A stretch of DNA of 24,299 bases from a virus: positions 1 to 24,299 of the IMG/VR virus record IMGVR_UViG_3300013372_005524. One strand, given 5' to 3'. The notes beneath the pieces were generated by a model, which worked only from the letters and a program-made list of their open reading frames with translations, had not been told where the DNA came from and did no database searches. Shown in pieces: positions 8,296-17,191 of the stretch. Position 1 is the stretch's first letter, and each line of letters starts with the position of its first letter. The position numbers and the translations under genes are program-made.

Positions 8296-10098
8296 ATGTC
8301 TACACAAATCACTACCAATTATTTTAGACTGCACAACGTTAAGCAATTTCGTGAGTCTATTAACGAAACAGCCAATAGTGTATATTATGTTTTTGCTGGT
8401 AGGTCTTTGCCCTATTCAGCAGGTGATACAGAAGTGCAAGAAATTACAAACACAGAAGATTCGACGAGCTACAACACACAGGAAAACTTGGTGTTTGGTA
8501 AACGTGTCAGTGCCAATGATGTGTGTGTATCGACAGCTAGAATCAATTGGACTGCAAATACTGTCTATACTCCTTACCGTAATGATGTTGTTTTAGAAGG
8601 CACTTCTTACTATGTGAGCGTAAATGCTGCTTCCGTATATCACATTTTCAAATGTTTAGATAATAATTCGAATGCGGTTTCTACATCAAAGCCCGACGCG
8701 TCTCAAACTGCTCCAAACGACGAATTTTATAGTACAAGCGATGGATATGTTTGGAAATATATGTACTCGGTTGATTCGACTGTTTTTAATAAATTTGCCA
8801 CAATCAACTATATGCCCGTTGTAGCAAATGGACAAGTTGTTGCTAACGCATCGCCAGGATCCATAGACGTTATAACTGTTCCGTTTAGAGGCTCAAATTA
8901 TAACACGACATTGTCAAGCACTTTCATACCCACAGATATACGGGTTGGAGGGAATCCTCTTAAATACAACATAGCAAATACAGCTTCCTCCAACAATCTG
9001 TTTTACCAAGGTAGCTTCATTTACATAACAAAAGGGCCAGGGGTGGGTCAGGGGCGCAAAATCGTTGATTATGTCGTGGTTGGTAATACAAAAACGATTA
9101 CTTTAGATAAGGCTTTCGACACGGTGCCTACAACTGAGACGGAATATGAAATTACCCCTTCTGTATTGATACTGGGTGATGGTGATGATGCGGTGGCTCG
9201 AGCCATTGTCAACACATCAATTTCAAACTCAATATACCAAGTACAAATTATCAACCGAGGTCGTAATTACACGTATGCCACAGCAGAGGTGCAAGGTAAT
9301 ACAGGCGGCGTGTCGAATAGTGCTGTGCTCAATGTTGTAATGGGGCCCAAAGGTGGCCATGGCTCAGACCCCGAATATGAATTAGGAAGTACCGCTCTTG
9401 TTATTAGTAGTAAATTTTCAAACAATGAAATAGGCACAATACCAACAGAGAACGATTTCCGCACCATAGGCTTAATAAAAGATCCGTTGTATGCGAACGT
9501 GGGGCTGACTGTCAGCTCTATTAGTGGTTCGTTTTTAATTGGCGAAAATATCATACAAGCAAACACACTTGCAACGGGTACGGTAACAGAATTTGACGCT
9601 ATTTCCACTGTTGCTATTACTGCTGTGTCGGGGGTGTTTATTGCAGGCAAAACCATTACAGGAGTAACATCTAATTCAACAGCAAATGTTACATCTTTCA
9701 ATATAAACGGAAAATCAAAAGGGTTTGATACGTTTGATCAGCGCGCTCGGTTTGCATTCAGGCAGGTGTCGGGCACACATACACAAGATGAGTTTGTGTA
9801 TCAGACAGCCGCCAATGGGGCTTTCAGTGCAAACGGGTATTTTCACAGCCAAGAAGGCTCGGTTAATGTTAGTTCTGGCCTTTTTGAGGGAAATCTTTAT
9901 TTGACACATATTAAAGGCACCCTAAATACAGGTAATACGCTCGTTGGGAATACAAGTGGCGCTGTAGCGACTTTGTTATTTAAATATCCTCCTGATTTAA
10001 CAAAAGGATCAGGCGAAATAATTTACGTCGAAAATTTAAATTCTGTTACTCGTTCAAATAACCAATCAGAAACAGTAAAAATTATCCTAAAGTTTTAA
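8296..10098 (+). CDS. 8: Baseplate wedge subunit, gp8-like
   Basis: Wedge protein of the upper baseplate periphery, bound to gp7 and gp10 in T4. The N-terminal region follows the T4 gp8 order: 'KQFRESINETANSVYYVFAGRSLPYS' (T4: '...TIFITFGRSEPWS'), then 'VCVSTARINWTANTVYTPYRNDVVL', 'YHIFKCLDNN', and the diagnostic 'DGYVWKYMYSVD' near residue 150 (T4 'DGYVWEYLFEIP'). The last residues, 'GSGEIIYVENLNSVTRSNNQSETVKIILKF', match the T4 ending 'SGEMIYMENRPPI...EEINILFTF'. At 600 residues it is far longer than T4 gp8 (334); the extra length is a central beta-rich insertion (about residues 165-565) with modules such as 'GSFLIGENIIQANTLATGTV'. The ribosome binding site is weak (AAAAAAAGC). The gap to the gp7-like gene is 18 bases. 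Confidence 0.88.
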   Translation: MSTQITTNYFRLHNVKQFRESINETANSVYYVFAGRSLPYSAGDTEVQEITNTEDSTSYNTQENLVFGKRVSANDVCVSTARINWTANTVYTPYRNDVVLEGTSYYVSVNAASVYHIFKCLDNNSNAVSTSKPDASQTAPNDEFYSTSDGYVWKYMYSVDSTVFNKFATINYMPVVANGQVVANASPGSIDVITVPFRGSNYNTTLSSTFIPTDIRVGGNPLKYNIANTASSNNLFYQGSFIYITKGPGVGQGRKIVDYVVVGNTKTITLDKAFDTVPTTETEYEITPSVLILGDGDDAVARAIVNTSISNSIYQVQIINRGRNYTYATAEVQGNTGGVSNSAVLNVVMGPKGGHGSDPEYELGSTALVISSKFSNNEIGTIPTENDFRTIGLIKDPLYANVGLTVSSISGSFLIGENIIQANTLATGTVTEFDAISTVAITAVSGVFIAGKTITGVTSNSTANVTSFNINGKSKGFDTFDQRARFAFRQVSGTHTQDEFVYQTAANGAFSANGYFHSQEGSVNVSSGLFEGNLYLTHIKGTLNTGNTLVGNTSGAVATLLFKYPPDLTKGSGEIIYVENLNSVTRSNNQSETVKIILKF

Positions 10099-10107
10099 GA
10101 GAAAAAG

Positions 10108-13100
10108 ATGCCATTAGAAAATTCTTTAAACCAAAGTCCTTATTTTGACGATTTTACTGTCGACAAAAATTATTATAAAATACTTTTTAAACCTGGGGTT
10201 TCTGTTCAAACGCGGGAACTGAATCAACTTCAAACGTTGTTGCAGAATCAAATTGAGCAGTTTGGCGATCACATTTTCAAAGCAGGCACAATTGTTAGTG
10301 GAGTGAATTTTTCTTATTTGCCTCTCTACAATTATGTTAAGTTGTTGGACACACAAGCTGATGGACAATCAGCTATTCCGTCTGCGTATACAGGGTTTTT
10401 TATAAAAAGCGATTTGGATCTTACTGCTCGAATTGTTAATTTTGAAGACGGCCTCGAATCAAAGTCACCTGATCTTAAAACTATTTTTGTTCAATATGTA
10501 AGCGGTTCTAATCCAGACACAGCTAATAATAATGTGTCGTATACCGAATTTGCTGCTGATCAATCGTTGACTATTTTTAGCAAAGACTATCCCCTTTTCA
10601 AGGTAATAGTAGGAAATGGTGGTACTGGGTTTTCTAACACAGATACTGTCGTGTTCTCTAGTGCACTAACTATTGCAGGCAACACTTCGACATTTGAAGT
10701 TGGAGAGAGAGTCACCCAAGCAGGAACTAATGCACGTGCTATTGTTAAATCCTTAGACACCGCTGCGGTGCCCGGTGCAACGGTTATTAGTATTAAACCA
10801 CTTGTTACCGATCTTCAAAGCTCGAACGCATTGGCGTGGGCGTTTAATGCAGGAAATAATATTGTTGGTAACGTAACTCTATCAACAGCAAACGTTGCTA
10901 GCATTGTTGGCCAAGGTGCCCAAGGATTTTTGACGACTGATTCTCTTGGAATAGTGCAAACCATCAGTCTTTCTAGTAGTGGCAACAATTATACTATTTT
11001 GCCCCACGTGACTATCCAAACATCAAATAACGCAGCAGCAGTGGGAAGTTTAGACATTACCCCCTTCAATTATAAGGCTGTAGTGACAACAGCCAATGCT
11101 GCCGTAAATGCAGTTGGGACTGGTTATGCTTTCGGGGTCTCTAAAGGTGTAATTTATCAAAAAGGATTTTTTCTTCGTGTAGAACCCCAAGTTATTGTTA
11201 TTTCGAAATACACCACAGCTCCCGACAACTTAGCTGTTGGCTTTACATCCACAGAGAAAATTGTCAACGCAAACGAGGATTCAAGTTTGTTCGACAACGC
11301 TGCCAACACGATTAATTATGCAGCACCTGGCGCAGACCGTTTATTATTAACGCCGACTTTGAAAGTACTATCTCTTGATGCAGCCGCTGCAAACAGTGAT
11401 TTTTTTGCTTTAGCAGAATGGAAAGAAGGGTTTCCTTATAAGGAAAATCGCACAACTGCATACAGCACTCTCGGAGACGAATTTGCAAGACGGACAAGAG
11501 AGGCGCAAGGCAATTTCGTTGTCGATCCTTTCCGTGTCGTAACAAAAGATAAAAGTACAGCTAATTTGGATTTTACTCAGGCACTGATTGATCCGGGCCT
11601 TGCGTACATATCAGGGTATAGAGTACAGACGAGTTATAACAATTACCTCGATCTTGCAAGATCCCGGTCTGTCACCGCCCTTTCAAATCAAAGCATTACA
11701 ATCAATTATGGAAATTTTATACGCGTAAAAGAATTAGCTGGTTTGTTTAATTTTAAAGCCGGCGATGTGGTTAATTTTTATGATACAGCTAAACAATTCA
11801 TTACAAGCGTTGTCTCTACTGCAGGCACCATAGCGCCGGCCGGCTCTTCTATAGGTACGGCCAGAATGAGATCTATTATGCTGGACAGTGGCGATCCTGG
11901 GACGCCAGAATGTGTTTATCGTTTGTATCTGTTTGATATTAGTATGAGCGCTGGTAAATCGTTTCGCCAAATTCGTTCGGTTTGGTATGATGGTGGGGTG
12001 CATGATGGTATTGCTGATCTCGTATTGGAGCAAGATGGTACCACAGGGGCAAATGTTGCAGTAATAAAAGACACAAACACCGATGTTATGCTGTTCAAAG
12101 TCGGTAAAAGAGGCGTTGATAGTGTTTCCAATGTCCAATACACATACCGCACCTCAACGCCTTCAACTTTACAAATAACCACTGCAGGCACTATTACAAT
12201 TGGACCATTTGGGTCGGGAACTGTTTTTCCATATTCGGATGGTGTTCTTTCTTCCGTTCTCGAACGAGACTTTATCGTAATGCCAATTGCCAACACAATT
12301 GCAGTAGCAAATATTGCCGGCAGTGTTGTAGTGACAAGCGGATCCGCTTCTGTGACAGGCACCTCTACTGTTTTTCTTACTGCTTTAACACCTGGGGATT
12401 TTATCCGCGTGGCCAACGCAACACACAGCACTGTCGGCCAAGTCAAGTCAATCACGAGTAATACTGCTTTAACTCTTTCGTCTAATGCTACGACAACCGT
12501 CAGTGTTGCCGCCAACGCAGCAATTTTCTTCCCTGCATTATATCCTATACCTTTAGAAAGCCGCTCTGGTCGAACTGTTACCATTTCAGGCTCTGGCTCA
12601 ACAGCAACAATTGATTTGGGGATTGCTTTAACTGCCACTGTCAACGCAATTGCGACGCACAGCGCAAAAAGAAACCCAGCCATTCCTGTTTCCAAAACCC
12701 CAGTGCGGGATATTTTTGTAAAAATACACACAAGCAATAATGCAGCAAATACAATAGGCCCGTGGGGGCTGGGAATTCCTGGTGTGCTTCGTTTGAAAAA
12801 CGTGTTTTCCGGCAGCACAACAGCCAACACAAACATTACAAAATACTTTTCTATTGATGCGGGTGATGATGAGAACGCTTATCGGTTGGCGACACTTGTA
12901 AAAAACCAAGGTGCAGACGTTGATATATCAAACAGTCAATTTCTTCTCGTTCAATTAGATGCCTTCACCACCGGTGGGCAAGAAGGATTTTTTGTTTATA
13001 ACTCCTACAGCGTTAAAGATAGTGTCTCACTTGAAAATCAAACAACGTTTATAAACACACTCGAAATACCTGAAACAGTGACAAATAAAGGTCAATATTT

Positions 13101-14307
13101 CGATATGCGCGACTGTTTTGATTTTAGGCCTTATGGTAGCAACACTGCCACGCTTACAAGTAATGCAGCGCTGGCAACTATAAATCCCTCATTGACGTTT
13201 GCATTGAGTGGAGATGATCAGCTTTTCCCTCAACCTGATTCACTCGTTTCTTATGATGTAAATTATATCAATTCGCGCGTGGATATAGTGTGGGTTGGCA
13301 AGGATGGATCTTTCAATATTAATCAAGGAACTCCTGCTCTTTCAAACCCTGTACAGCCCAAGATTCCTCCGGAAGCAGTGGTTTTAGCAACATTAAACAT
13401 TCCTCCTTATCCTTCATTGCCGGCTGTTTATAATGAGATTACAAGCGCACATGCAGATCGAGGTTTGGGTAATGACCGGGGTGTTTTAAATAGAAGGCTG
13501 TCCAATTTTACAATATCATCGGTCCCTGTTTCTGTATACGATTCCCAACAACCTCGTCGCTTTACTATGGACGAAATTGGTAAATTGCAACGGCGAATTG
13601 AAGCACTCGAGTATGTTGGCTCATTAAACACCATTGAAGGATCTATAAAAGACAAGGTTATTGCAAGTAGCGTAACACCTTCACAGGAAAGATTTAAGCA
13701 TGGTTTTTTTGTTGATCCGTTTGACGATTATAATGGCGTCGACATTGCACATCGCGAGTTTGCGGCATCAATTGATCAGCAAAAAAGCGTACTCACACCG
13801 CCAGTGAAACAAGTAAATTTTGCAATTCAATTTAACAGGGAGCATACAGCGACCAATCAAGGAATTGTGAATGACACACTGCTGATGCTGCCTTACACAG
13901 AAGAGACATTAATTGATCAGTCTATCTTTAGTTCTCCGCTGGGAATTGATGGGATAAAAACGGGGTTTGTTGGTGATCCGAGCATTACACCTGTTTCTTT
14001 TGTGATAAAATCACGTGGTGAAGTAGCCATAACACGTCCTCGCGCCATGGCCGCACTTCCTGCTCCTGCTCCCGTATATGGCAGTCCAGGAGCTGCTCCC
14101 GTATATAACTCACCAGATCAAGGCAGCGGCGGTGATGGTGGCGGTGGCGGTGGTTGGGATGCACCAGCAGCGGCGCCCGACTCTGGAGGCTTTGCGCCAG
14201 ATTCTGGGCCATCTAGTGGTAGTGATAGTGGTGATGGCGGTGGCGGTGGCGGTGGTGATAGTGGCGGTGGTGATAGTGGCGGTGGTGGTGGTGGTGGTCC
14301 ACAGTAA
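10108..14307 (+). CDS. DUF4815-type tail/baseplate structural protein, N-terminal portion, Gly-rich tail
   Basis: Large virion protein of 1399 residues. The start ('SPYFDDFTVDKNYYKILFKPGVSVQTRELNQLQTLLQNQI', residues about 9-50) is the DUF4815 signature: a compact PG-x-x-x-QxRELN-x-LQ motif. The middle has several beta modules, including a T-x-F...GD-x-I-R-V type module at residues about 738-812. Near residues 1150-1180, 'RRFTMDEIGKLQRRIEALEY' resembles the conserved helix of cyanophage homologues. The homologues I recall continue into an Ig-like domain and an 'LAQTF' domain in the same chain; here the chain instead ends in a proline/alanine-rich linker and a Gly/Ser/Asp-rich tail (residues about 1316-1399), and the missing parts are found in the next two genes. 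The exact virion location is not known to me. It starts 9 bases after gp8, behind AAGAGAAAAAG. Confidence 0.8.
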   Translation: MPLENSLNQSPYFDDFTVDKNYYKILFKPGVSVQTRELNQLQTLLQNQIEQFGDHIFKAGTIVSGVNFSYLPLYNYVKLLDTQADGQSAIPSAYTGFFIKSDLDLTARIVNFEDGLESKSPDLKTIFVQYVSGSNPDTANNNVSYTEFAADQSLTIFSKDYPLFKVIVGNGGTGFSNTDTVVFSSALTIAGNTSTFEVGERVTQAGTNARAIVKSLDTAAVPGATVISIKPLVTDLQSSNALAWAFNAGNNIVGNVTLSTANVASIVGQGAQGFLTTDSLGIVQTISLSSSGNNYTILPHVTIQTSNNAAAVGSLDITPFNYKAVVTTANAAVNAVGTGYAFGVSKGVIYQKGFFLRVEPQVIVISKYTTAPDNLAVGFTSTEKIVNANEDSSLFDNAANTINYAAPGADRLLLTPTLKVLSLDAAAANSDFFALAEWKEGFPYKENRTTAYSTLGDEFARRTREAQGNFVVDPFRVVTKDKSTANLDFTQALIDPGLAYISGYRVQTSYNNYLDLARSRSVTALSNQSITINYGNFIRVKELAGLFNFKAGDVVNFYDTAKQFITSVVSTAGTIAPAGSSIGTARMRSIMLDSGDPGTPECVYRLYLFDISMSAGKSFRQIRSVWYDGGVHDGIADLVLEQDGTTGANVAVIKDTNTDVMLFKVGKRGVDSVSNVQYTYRTSTPSTLQITTAGTITIGPFGSGTVFPYSDGVLSSVLERDFIVMPIANTIAVANIAGSVVVTSGSASVTGTSTVFLTALTPGDFIRVANATHSTVGQVKSITSNTALTLSSNATTTVSVAANAAIFFPALYPIPLESRSGRTVTISGSGSTATIDLGIALTATVNAIATHSAKRNPAIPVSKTPVRDIFVKIHTSNNAANTIGPWGLGIPGVLRLKNVFSGSTTANTNITKYFSIDAGDDENAYRLATLVKNQGADVDISNSQFLLVQLDAFTTGGQEGFFVYNSYSVKDSVSLENQTTFINTLEIPETVTNKGQYFDMRDCFDFRPYGSNTATLTSNAALATINPSLTFALSGDDQLFPQPDSLVSYDVNYINSRVDIVWVGKDGSFNINQGTPALSNPVQPKIPPEAVVLATLNIPPYPSLPAVYNEITSAHADRGLGNDRGVLNRRLSNFTISSVPVSVYDSQQPRRFTMDEIGKLQRRIEALEYVGSLNTIEGSIKDKVIASSVTPSQERFKHGFFVDPFDDYNGVDIAHREFAASIDQQKSVLTPPVKQVNFAIQFNREHTATNQGIVNDTLLMLPYTEETLIDQSIFSSPLGIDGIKTGFVGDPSITPVSFVIKSRGEVAITRPRAMAALPAPAPVYGSPGAAPVYNSPDQGSGGDGGGGGGWDAPAAAPDSGGFAPDSGPSSGSDSGDGGGGGGGDSGGGDSGGGGGGGPQ
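14052..14304 (+). repeat. Low-complexity Gly/Ser/Asp-coding tract (GGT/GGC)
   Basis: Codes for the C-terminal tail of the DUF4815-type protein. A proline/alanine-rich stretch with two copies of a VYGSPG/VYNSPD-like unit is followed by runs of 5-7 glycines separated by DS, made of GGT and GGC codons. The purine/T-rich triplet run is prone to slippage, and its resemblance to 14788-14880 could allow deletion of the gene between them. Confidence 0.85.
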
Positions 14308-14332
14308 CAGCAAAATAACAAAAAGGTAGCGC

Positions 14333-14884
14333 ATGGTAACGTCTCAGCCCAAAATTGTTTTTATAGTAGAAGAACAGGTTTTTAGAATTAAGGCAGTAGG
14401 ACTAATGCCGCTCACATATCATAGTTTTTATGTTGAGCGTCAAAAAGTCAATTTTTCAAATTTAAAGCAGGTAGGTGGTTTAAGAAACACAACTCTTCAA
14501 ACTGACGCAAACGGGCAAATAGAGTTTGATTATTTTTATAACTCTGGTCTAACAGGTGATGAAACAACATTGGAGCAGGCACAGCAAGCAACAAATATGG
14601 TTGCTGGAATCAAAGAAGTTATTCTTGCTACCTCAACTAGTAGCACTCTTCCTCTAAATTATGCGCAAACAATGCTTTCCCATTTTCGTACACATATTGG
14701 CATTGAAGTTGTTTTGCCTCCACCATCTGATTATGCACAAATAGATGGTGGGTATTATGATCCCCAAAGCACTGTTTTATCTGATTCGGGTGGAGGTATG
14801 GACGGTGGCAGGGATGGTGATGGTGGCGGCGGTGGGGGCGGTGGGGGCGGTGGCGGTATTGGCAGCGGTAGCGGATATCAATAA
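14333..14884 (+). CDS. Structural protein resembling the middle (Ig-like) domain of cyanophage DUF4815 proteins
   Basis: A protein of 183 residues. The core 'VFRIKAVGLMPLTYHSFYVERQKV...VGGLRNTTLQTDANGQIEFDYFY' follows the pattern 'GL.P.T..Y.F.DG.....L.TDA.G.I...F' that I recall from the middle domain of long DUF4815-type tail proteins. Residues about 150-183 are a tail of aspartate, glycine and serine with a run of 12 glycines, much like that of the preceding gene. A good ribosome binding site (AAGGTAG, 14323-14329) sits 3 bases before the ATG; 25 bases separate it from the upstream stop. It is probably a virion component working with its neighbours. The domain assignment is by pattern only. 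Confidence 0.6.
   Translation: MVTSQPKIVFIVEEQVFRIKAVGLMPLTYHSFYVERQKVNFSNLKQVGGLRNTTLQTDANGQIEFDYFYNSGLTGDETTLEQAQQATNMVAGIKEVILATSTSSTLPLNYAQTMLSHFRTHIGIEVVLPPPSDYAQIDGGYYDPQSTVLSDSGGGMDGGRDGDGGGGGGGGGGGGIGSGSGYQ
14788..14880 (+). repeat. Second Gly-rich coding tract
   Basis: GGT/GGC/GGG codons giving GGGMDGGRDGDG followed by a run of 12 glycines and then GIGSGSGYQ. It repeats the composition of 14127-14304 at the end of the preceding gene. Confidence 0.85.
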
Positions 14885-14921
14885 CAGAAAAATGTAATGG
14901 CAACAATTTTTAGGAAAAAAA

Positions 14922-16961
14922 ATGATCGGTTTTGATTTAGCACAAACGTTTTATATGGATGCGGATGCTGTAAGAGGGGCAGAAAAGGTATTCGTTACGT
15001 CTGTCGATCTGTACTTGTATAGTAAGCCTGTAGCGGGTAAAACCAAATCTGGTATTAACGCGCCCGGCATCTCTGTGTACATTGGAGCATGCCAAGAAAA
15101 TAATGTGCCTGACGTCTCATCAATAAATCAAAGGTTTGGGGCGCGGGTCGAGTATGCTGATTTAAATTCAAATTCATCAGGACTATCTGCTACGACTTTT
15201 ACTTTTAAATCACCAGTGCCGCTGGCTACCAACCTTTCTTATGCACTTCTGATAAAATTTGATGGCAGCGATACTGATTTCAAAATATGGCACAACAGAG
15301 CAGGTGAAAATGTTTTTGGGTCAGAAACCTTAACGAATGTCTCTTCTGGTAGAATTGATGGGTCTTTGTTTGTTATAACCAATGGGGTCAACTTGACGCC
15401 TGAACGTGACGCTGATCTTGCGTTTAAACTTAAAATTGCTAAATTTGATACAACACCAACCTTATACAAATTTAAAAACAAACCTTTAGAACTTTTAAAA
15501 ATTAAAAATTTGAATGGATCTTTTATCGGGGGTGAAGAGGTTTTTCAAGTTACCGCAGCTGCAACAGGAACATTAAACGTTTCTGCTGGTAACGTTTTTA
15601 TTACTGGCACAGGGACGAGCTTTAACACATATTTAGCCGCTGGCATGAAATTTGTTATTCAAGGAAATACGGTACAGGGTAATACTGTAGCTGTGGTTAA
15701 CGCCATAACAAATTCGACCTTTATGTCGATAGCCACGGCGTTACCGTTCACTAATACAGCAACCTTCTTTTATAGACCTGTAATTGGTACTGTCAATAAC
15801 ACAGACGGTCTAACCGATCACCTTTTTATTGCAAATTCAACCGCAAATAGCACATTGTATTTGGCAAACAATAACGGCATAATTGGTATTGAGTCAGGCG
15901 CCACGGCGAACATAGCTGTCGGCGGTGTGCTGACTCAAACCGTCAACGCACTAATTCCTAGTTTCAAATTGTACACACCTCCCGGTACAAGCATTTCTTC
16001 TTCGGTAACTGTTGCTGATAGTGCAGGAAGCATTGACACCACAAGAACTGTGAGTGTCGAAATGGGTAAACGTTATGTGTTTAATAATTACAATGCCTCG
16101 TTTGCTTCCAGAACACTCGAAACGTCCGCAGCGTTGCCATTCAATTCAATAGAAGGTGCTTTCACGTTCCAAACAACTAATCCTTATAGCACACCATATG
16201 TACGTGAAGAGAATTTAGATATGTTTGGTGAAAAATTCGAAATTAACAATCTTTCCGATAATGAATATTTAGGTAAAGGCAATTCAAAAGCGCGTTACAT
16301 ATCTAAAACAGTTACTTTGGGAGCTGGTCTACAAGCTGAAGACTTGAAGGTGTTTATTAGAGCGCATAGACCGTCTGGCACAACTATACAGGTGTATGCT
16401 AAAATTATTAACCCCAATGACAACGAAGCAATTAGTTTAAAAGATTGGACAGAGCTTGTTAATAGAAATTCGACCACGTTCAATAGTGCAAGCGTTATAA
16501 CCGATCGAAGCGAATTTGAATATGCGTTTCCTGCCTATAACGCTGGCACCGAACAAAGCGGTGCATTCACGACATCGAACGGTAGTGCTGTCATAACAGG
16601 AACAAGTGGTGTTGTTAATACCGGAATAACGACAGGGGACGTTGTGAGAGTGTTTTCGCCGTTGTTTGGTGATACGTGGGCTATTGATAGCGTTACAGGT
16701 GCCAACACAACAACGATCACACTTGCGAACCCAATATCTAATTCAAGCATCGTGGGTACAGGGTTTAAGGTTTCAAAGATAACAAAACCGTCTTGTGCGT
16801 TTATCGATGTTCAAAACAGCAATGTCGCAACATATTTCTCTTCTTCCAGAGCAAGGCATGCAACGTTTTCTTCTTTCAGTATAAAAATAGTGCTTCTGTC
16901 AGAAGATGGTATAAAAATACCATATGTCGATGACCTTCGTACTGTCGCGGTGTCAGCATGA
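14922..16961 (+). CDS. Tail structural protein resembling the C-terminal part of cyanophage DUF4815 proteins
   Basis: A 679-residue protein. It opens directly with 'GFDLAQTFYMDADA...VFVTSVDLYLYSK', the start of the domain that follows the Ig-like part in the long cyanophage tail proteins I recall, and continues with 'GISVYIGACQ...TTFTFKSPVPLATNLSYALLIKF' and the 'IDGSLFVITNGVNLTPERDADLAFKLKIAKF' pattern. Residues about 216-288 and 547-620 carry two copies of a beta module ('ITGTGTSFNTYLAAGMKFVI') also present in the first gene of the trio. Near residues 465-510, 'AEDLKVFIRAHRPSGTTIQVYAKI...LKDWTEL' is another recognised stretch. TAGGA (14911-14915) lies 6 bases before the ATG. The 37-base gap to the upstream gene holds no other feature I can see. 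It overlaps the next gene by ATGA. Confidence 0.75.
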   Translation: MIGFDLAQTFYMDADAVRGAEKVFVTSVDLYLYSKPVAGKTKSGINAPGISVYIGACQENNVPDVSSINQRFGARVEYADLNSNSSGLSATTFTFKSPVPLATNLSYALLIKFDGSDTDFKIWHNRAGENVFGSETLTNVSSGRIDGSLFVITNGVNLTPERDADLAFKLKIAKFDTTPTLYKFKNKPLELLKIKNLNGSFIGGEEVFQVTAAATGTLNVSAGNVFITGTGTSFNTYLAAGMKFVIQGNTVQGNTVAVVNAITNSTFMSIATALPFTNTATFFYRPVIGTVNNTDGLTDHLFIANSTANSTLYLANNNGIIGIESGATANIAVGGVLTQTVNALIPSFKLYTPPGTSISSSVTVADSAGSIDTTRTVSVEMGKRYVFNNYNASFASRTLETSAALPFNSIEGAFTFQTTNPYSTPYVREENLDMFGEKFEINNLSDNEYLGKGNSKARYISKTVTLGAGLQAEDLKVFIRAHRPSGTTIQVYAKIINPNDNEAISLKDWTELVNRNSTTFNSASVITDRSEFEYAFPAYNAGTEQSGAFTTSNGSAVITGTSGVVNTGITTGDVVRVFSPLFGDTWAIDSVTGANTTTITLANPISNSSIVGTGFKVSKITKPSCAFIDVQNSNVATYFSSSRARHATFSSFSIKIVLLSEDGIKIPYVDDLRTVAVSA

Positions 16962-17191
16962 AAGTTGACCAGAATAAATATGAAAAAACCAATGATGTAA
17001 ATTTTATTCGTGATATCGATAGTATGGCTGTTCTAAATATAGACACAGTAGGGTACCAGCGATTTGAGCAAGAAAGAGCAAGGATACTTCAGCTGCAACG
17101 CGTCACAAATGATGTTGCTATTTTACATAAAGATATAAACGATATCAAGCAGCTGCTTCAACAATTAATTGATGGAAAATTAAATGGCTAA
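16958..17191 (+). CDS. Small coiled-coil protein of unknown function
   Basis: A 77-residue protein. The first half, 'NFIRDIDSMAVLNIDTVGYQRFEQERARI', resembles small proteins I recall beside tail genes of marine T4-like phages ('RD...AL.N.D...Y'). The second half (residues about 40-72, 'QLQRVTNDVAILHKDINDIKQLLQQLI') has heptad-spaced hydrophobics and should form a coiled coil, so it may oligomerise or act as a clamp or chaperone for the neighbouring fibre proteins. It overlaps its upstream neighbour by 4 bases (ATGA) and its downstream neighbour by 8 bases, so it is probably translated with them. No known function can be assigned. Confidence 0.75.
   Translation: MKVDQNKYEKTNDVNFIRDIDSMAVLNIDTVGYQRFEQERARILQLQRVTNDVAILHKDINDIKQLLQQLIDGKLNG

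Noticed and set aside
11916-12836. Antisense open frame of 306 codons opposite the DUF4815-like gene
   Set aside because: Composition (Val/Ile/Thr rich) is that of a shadow of the sense gene; the + frame has recognisable conserved motifs through this region.
14118-14321. Proline-rich antisense frame opposite the glycine tract
   Set aside because: Antisense GGT/GGC codons read as Pro/Thr codons; simple low-complexity shadow.
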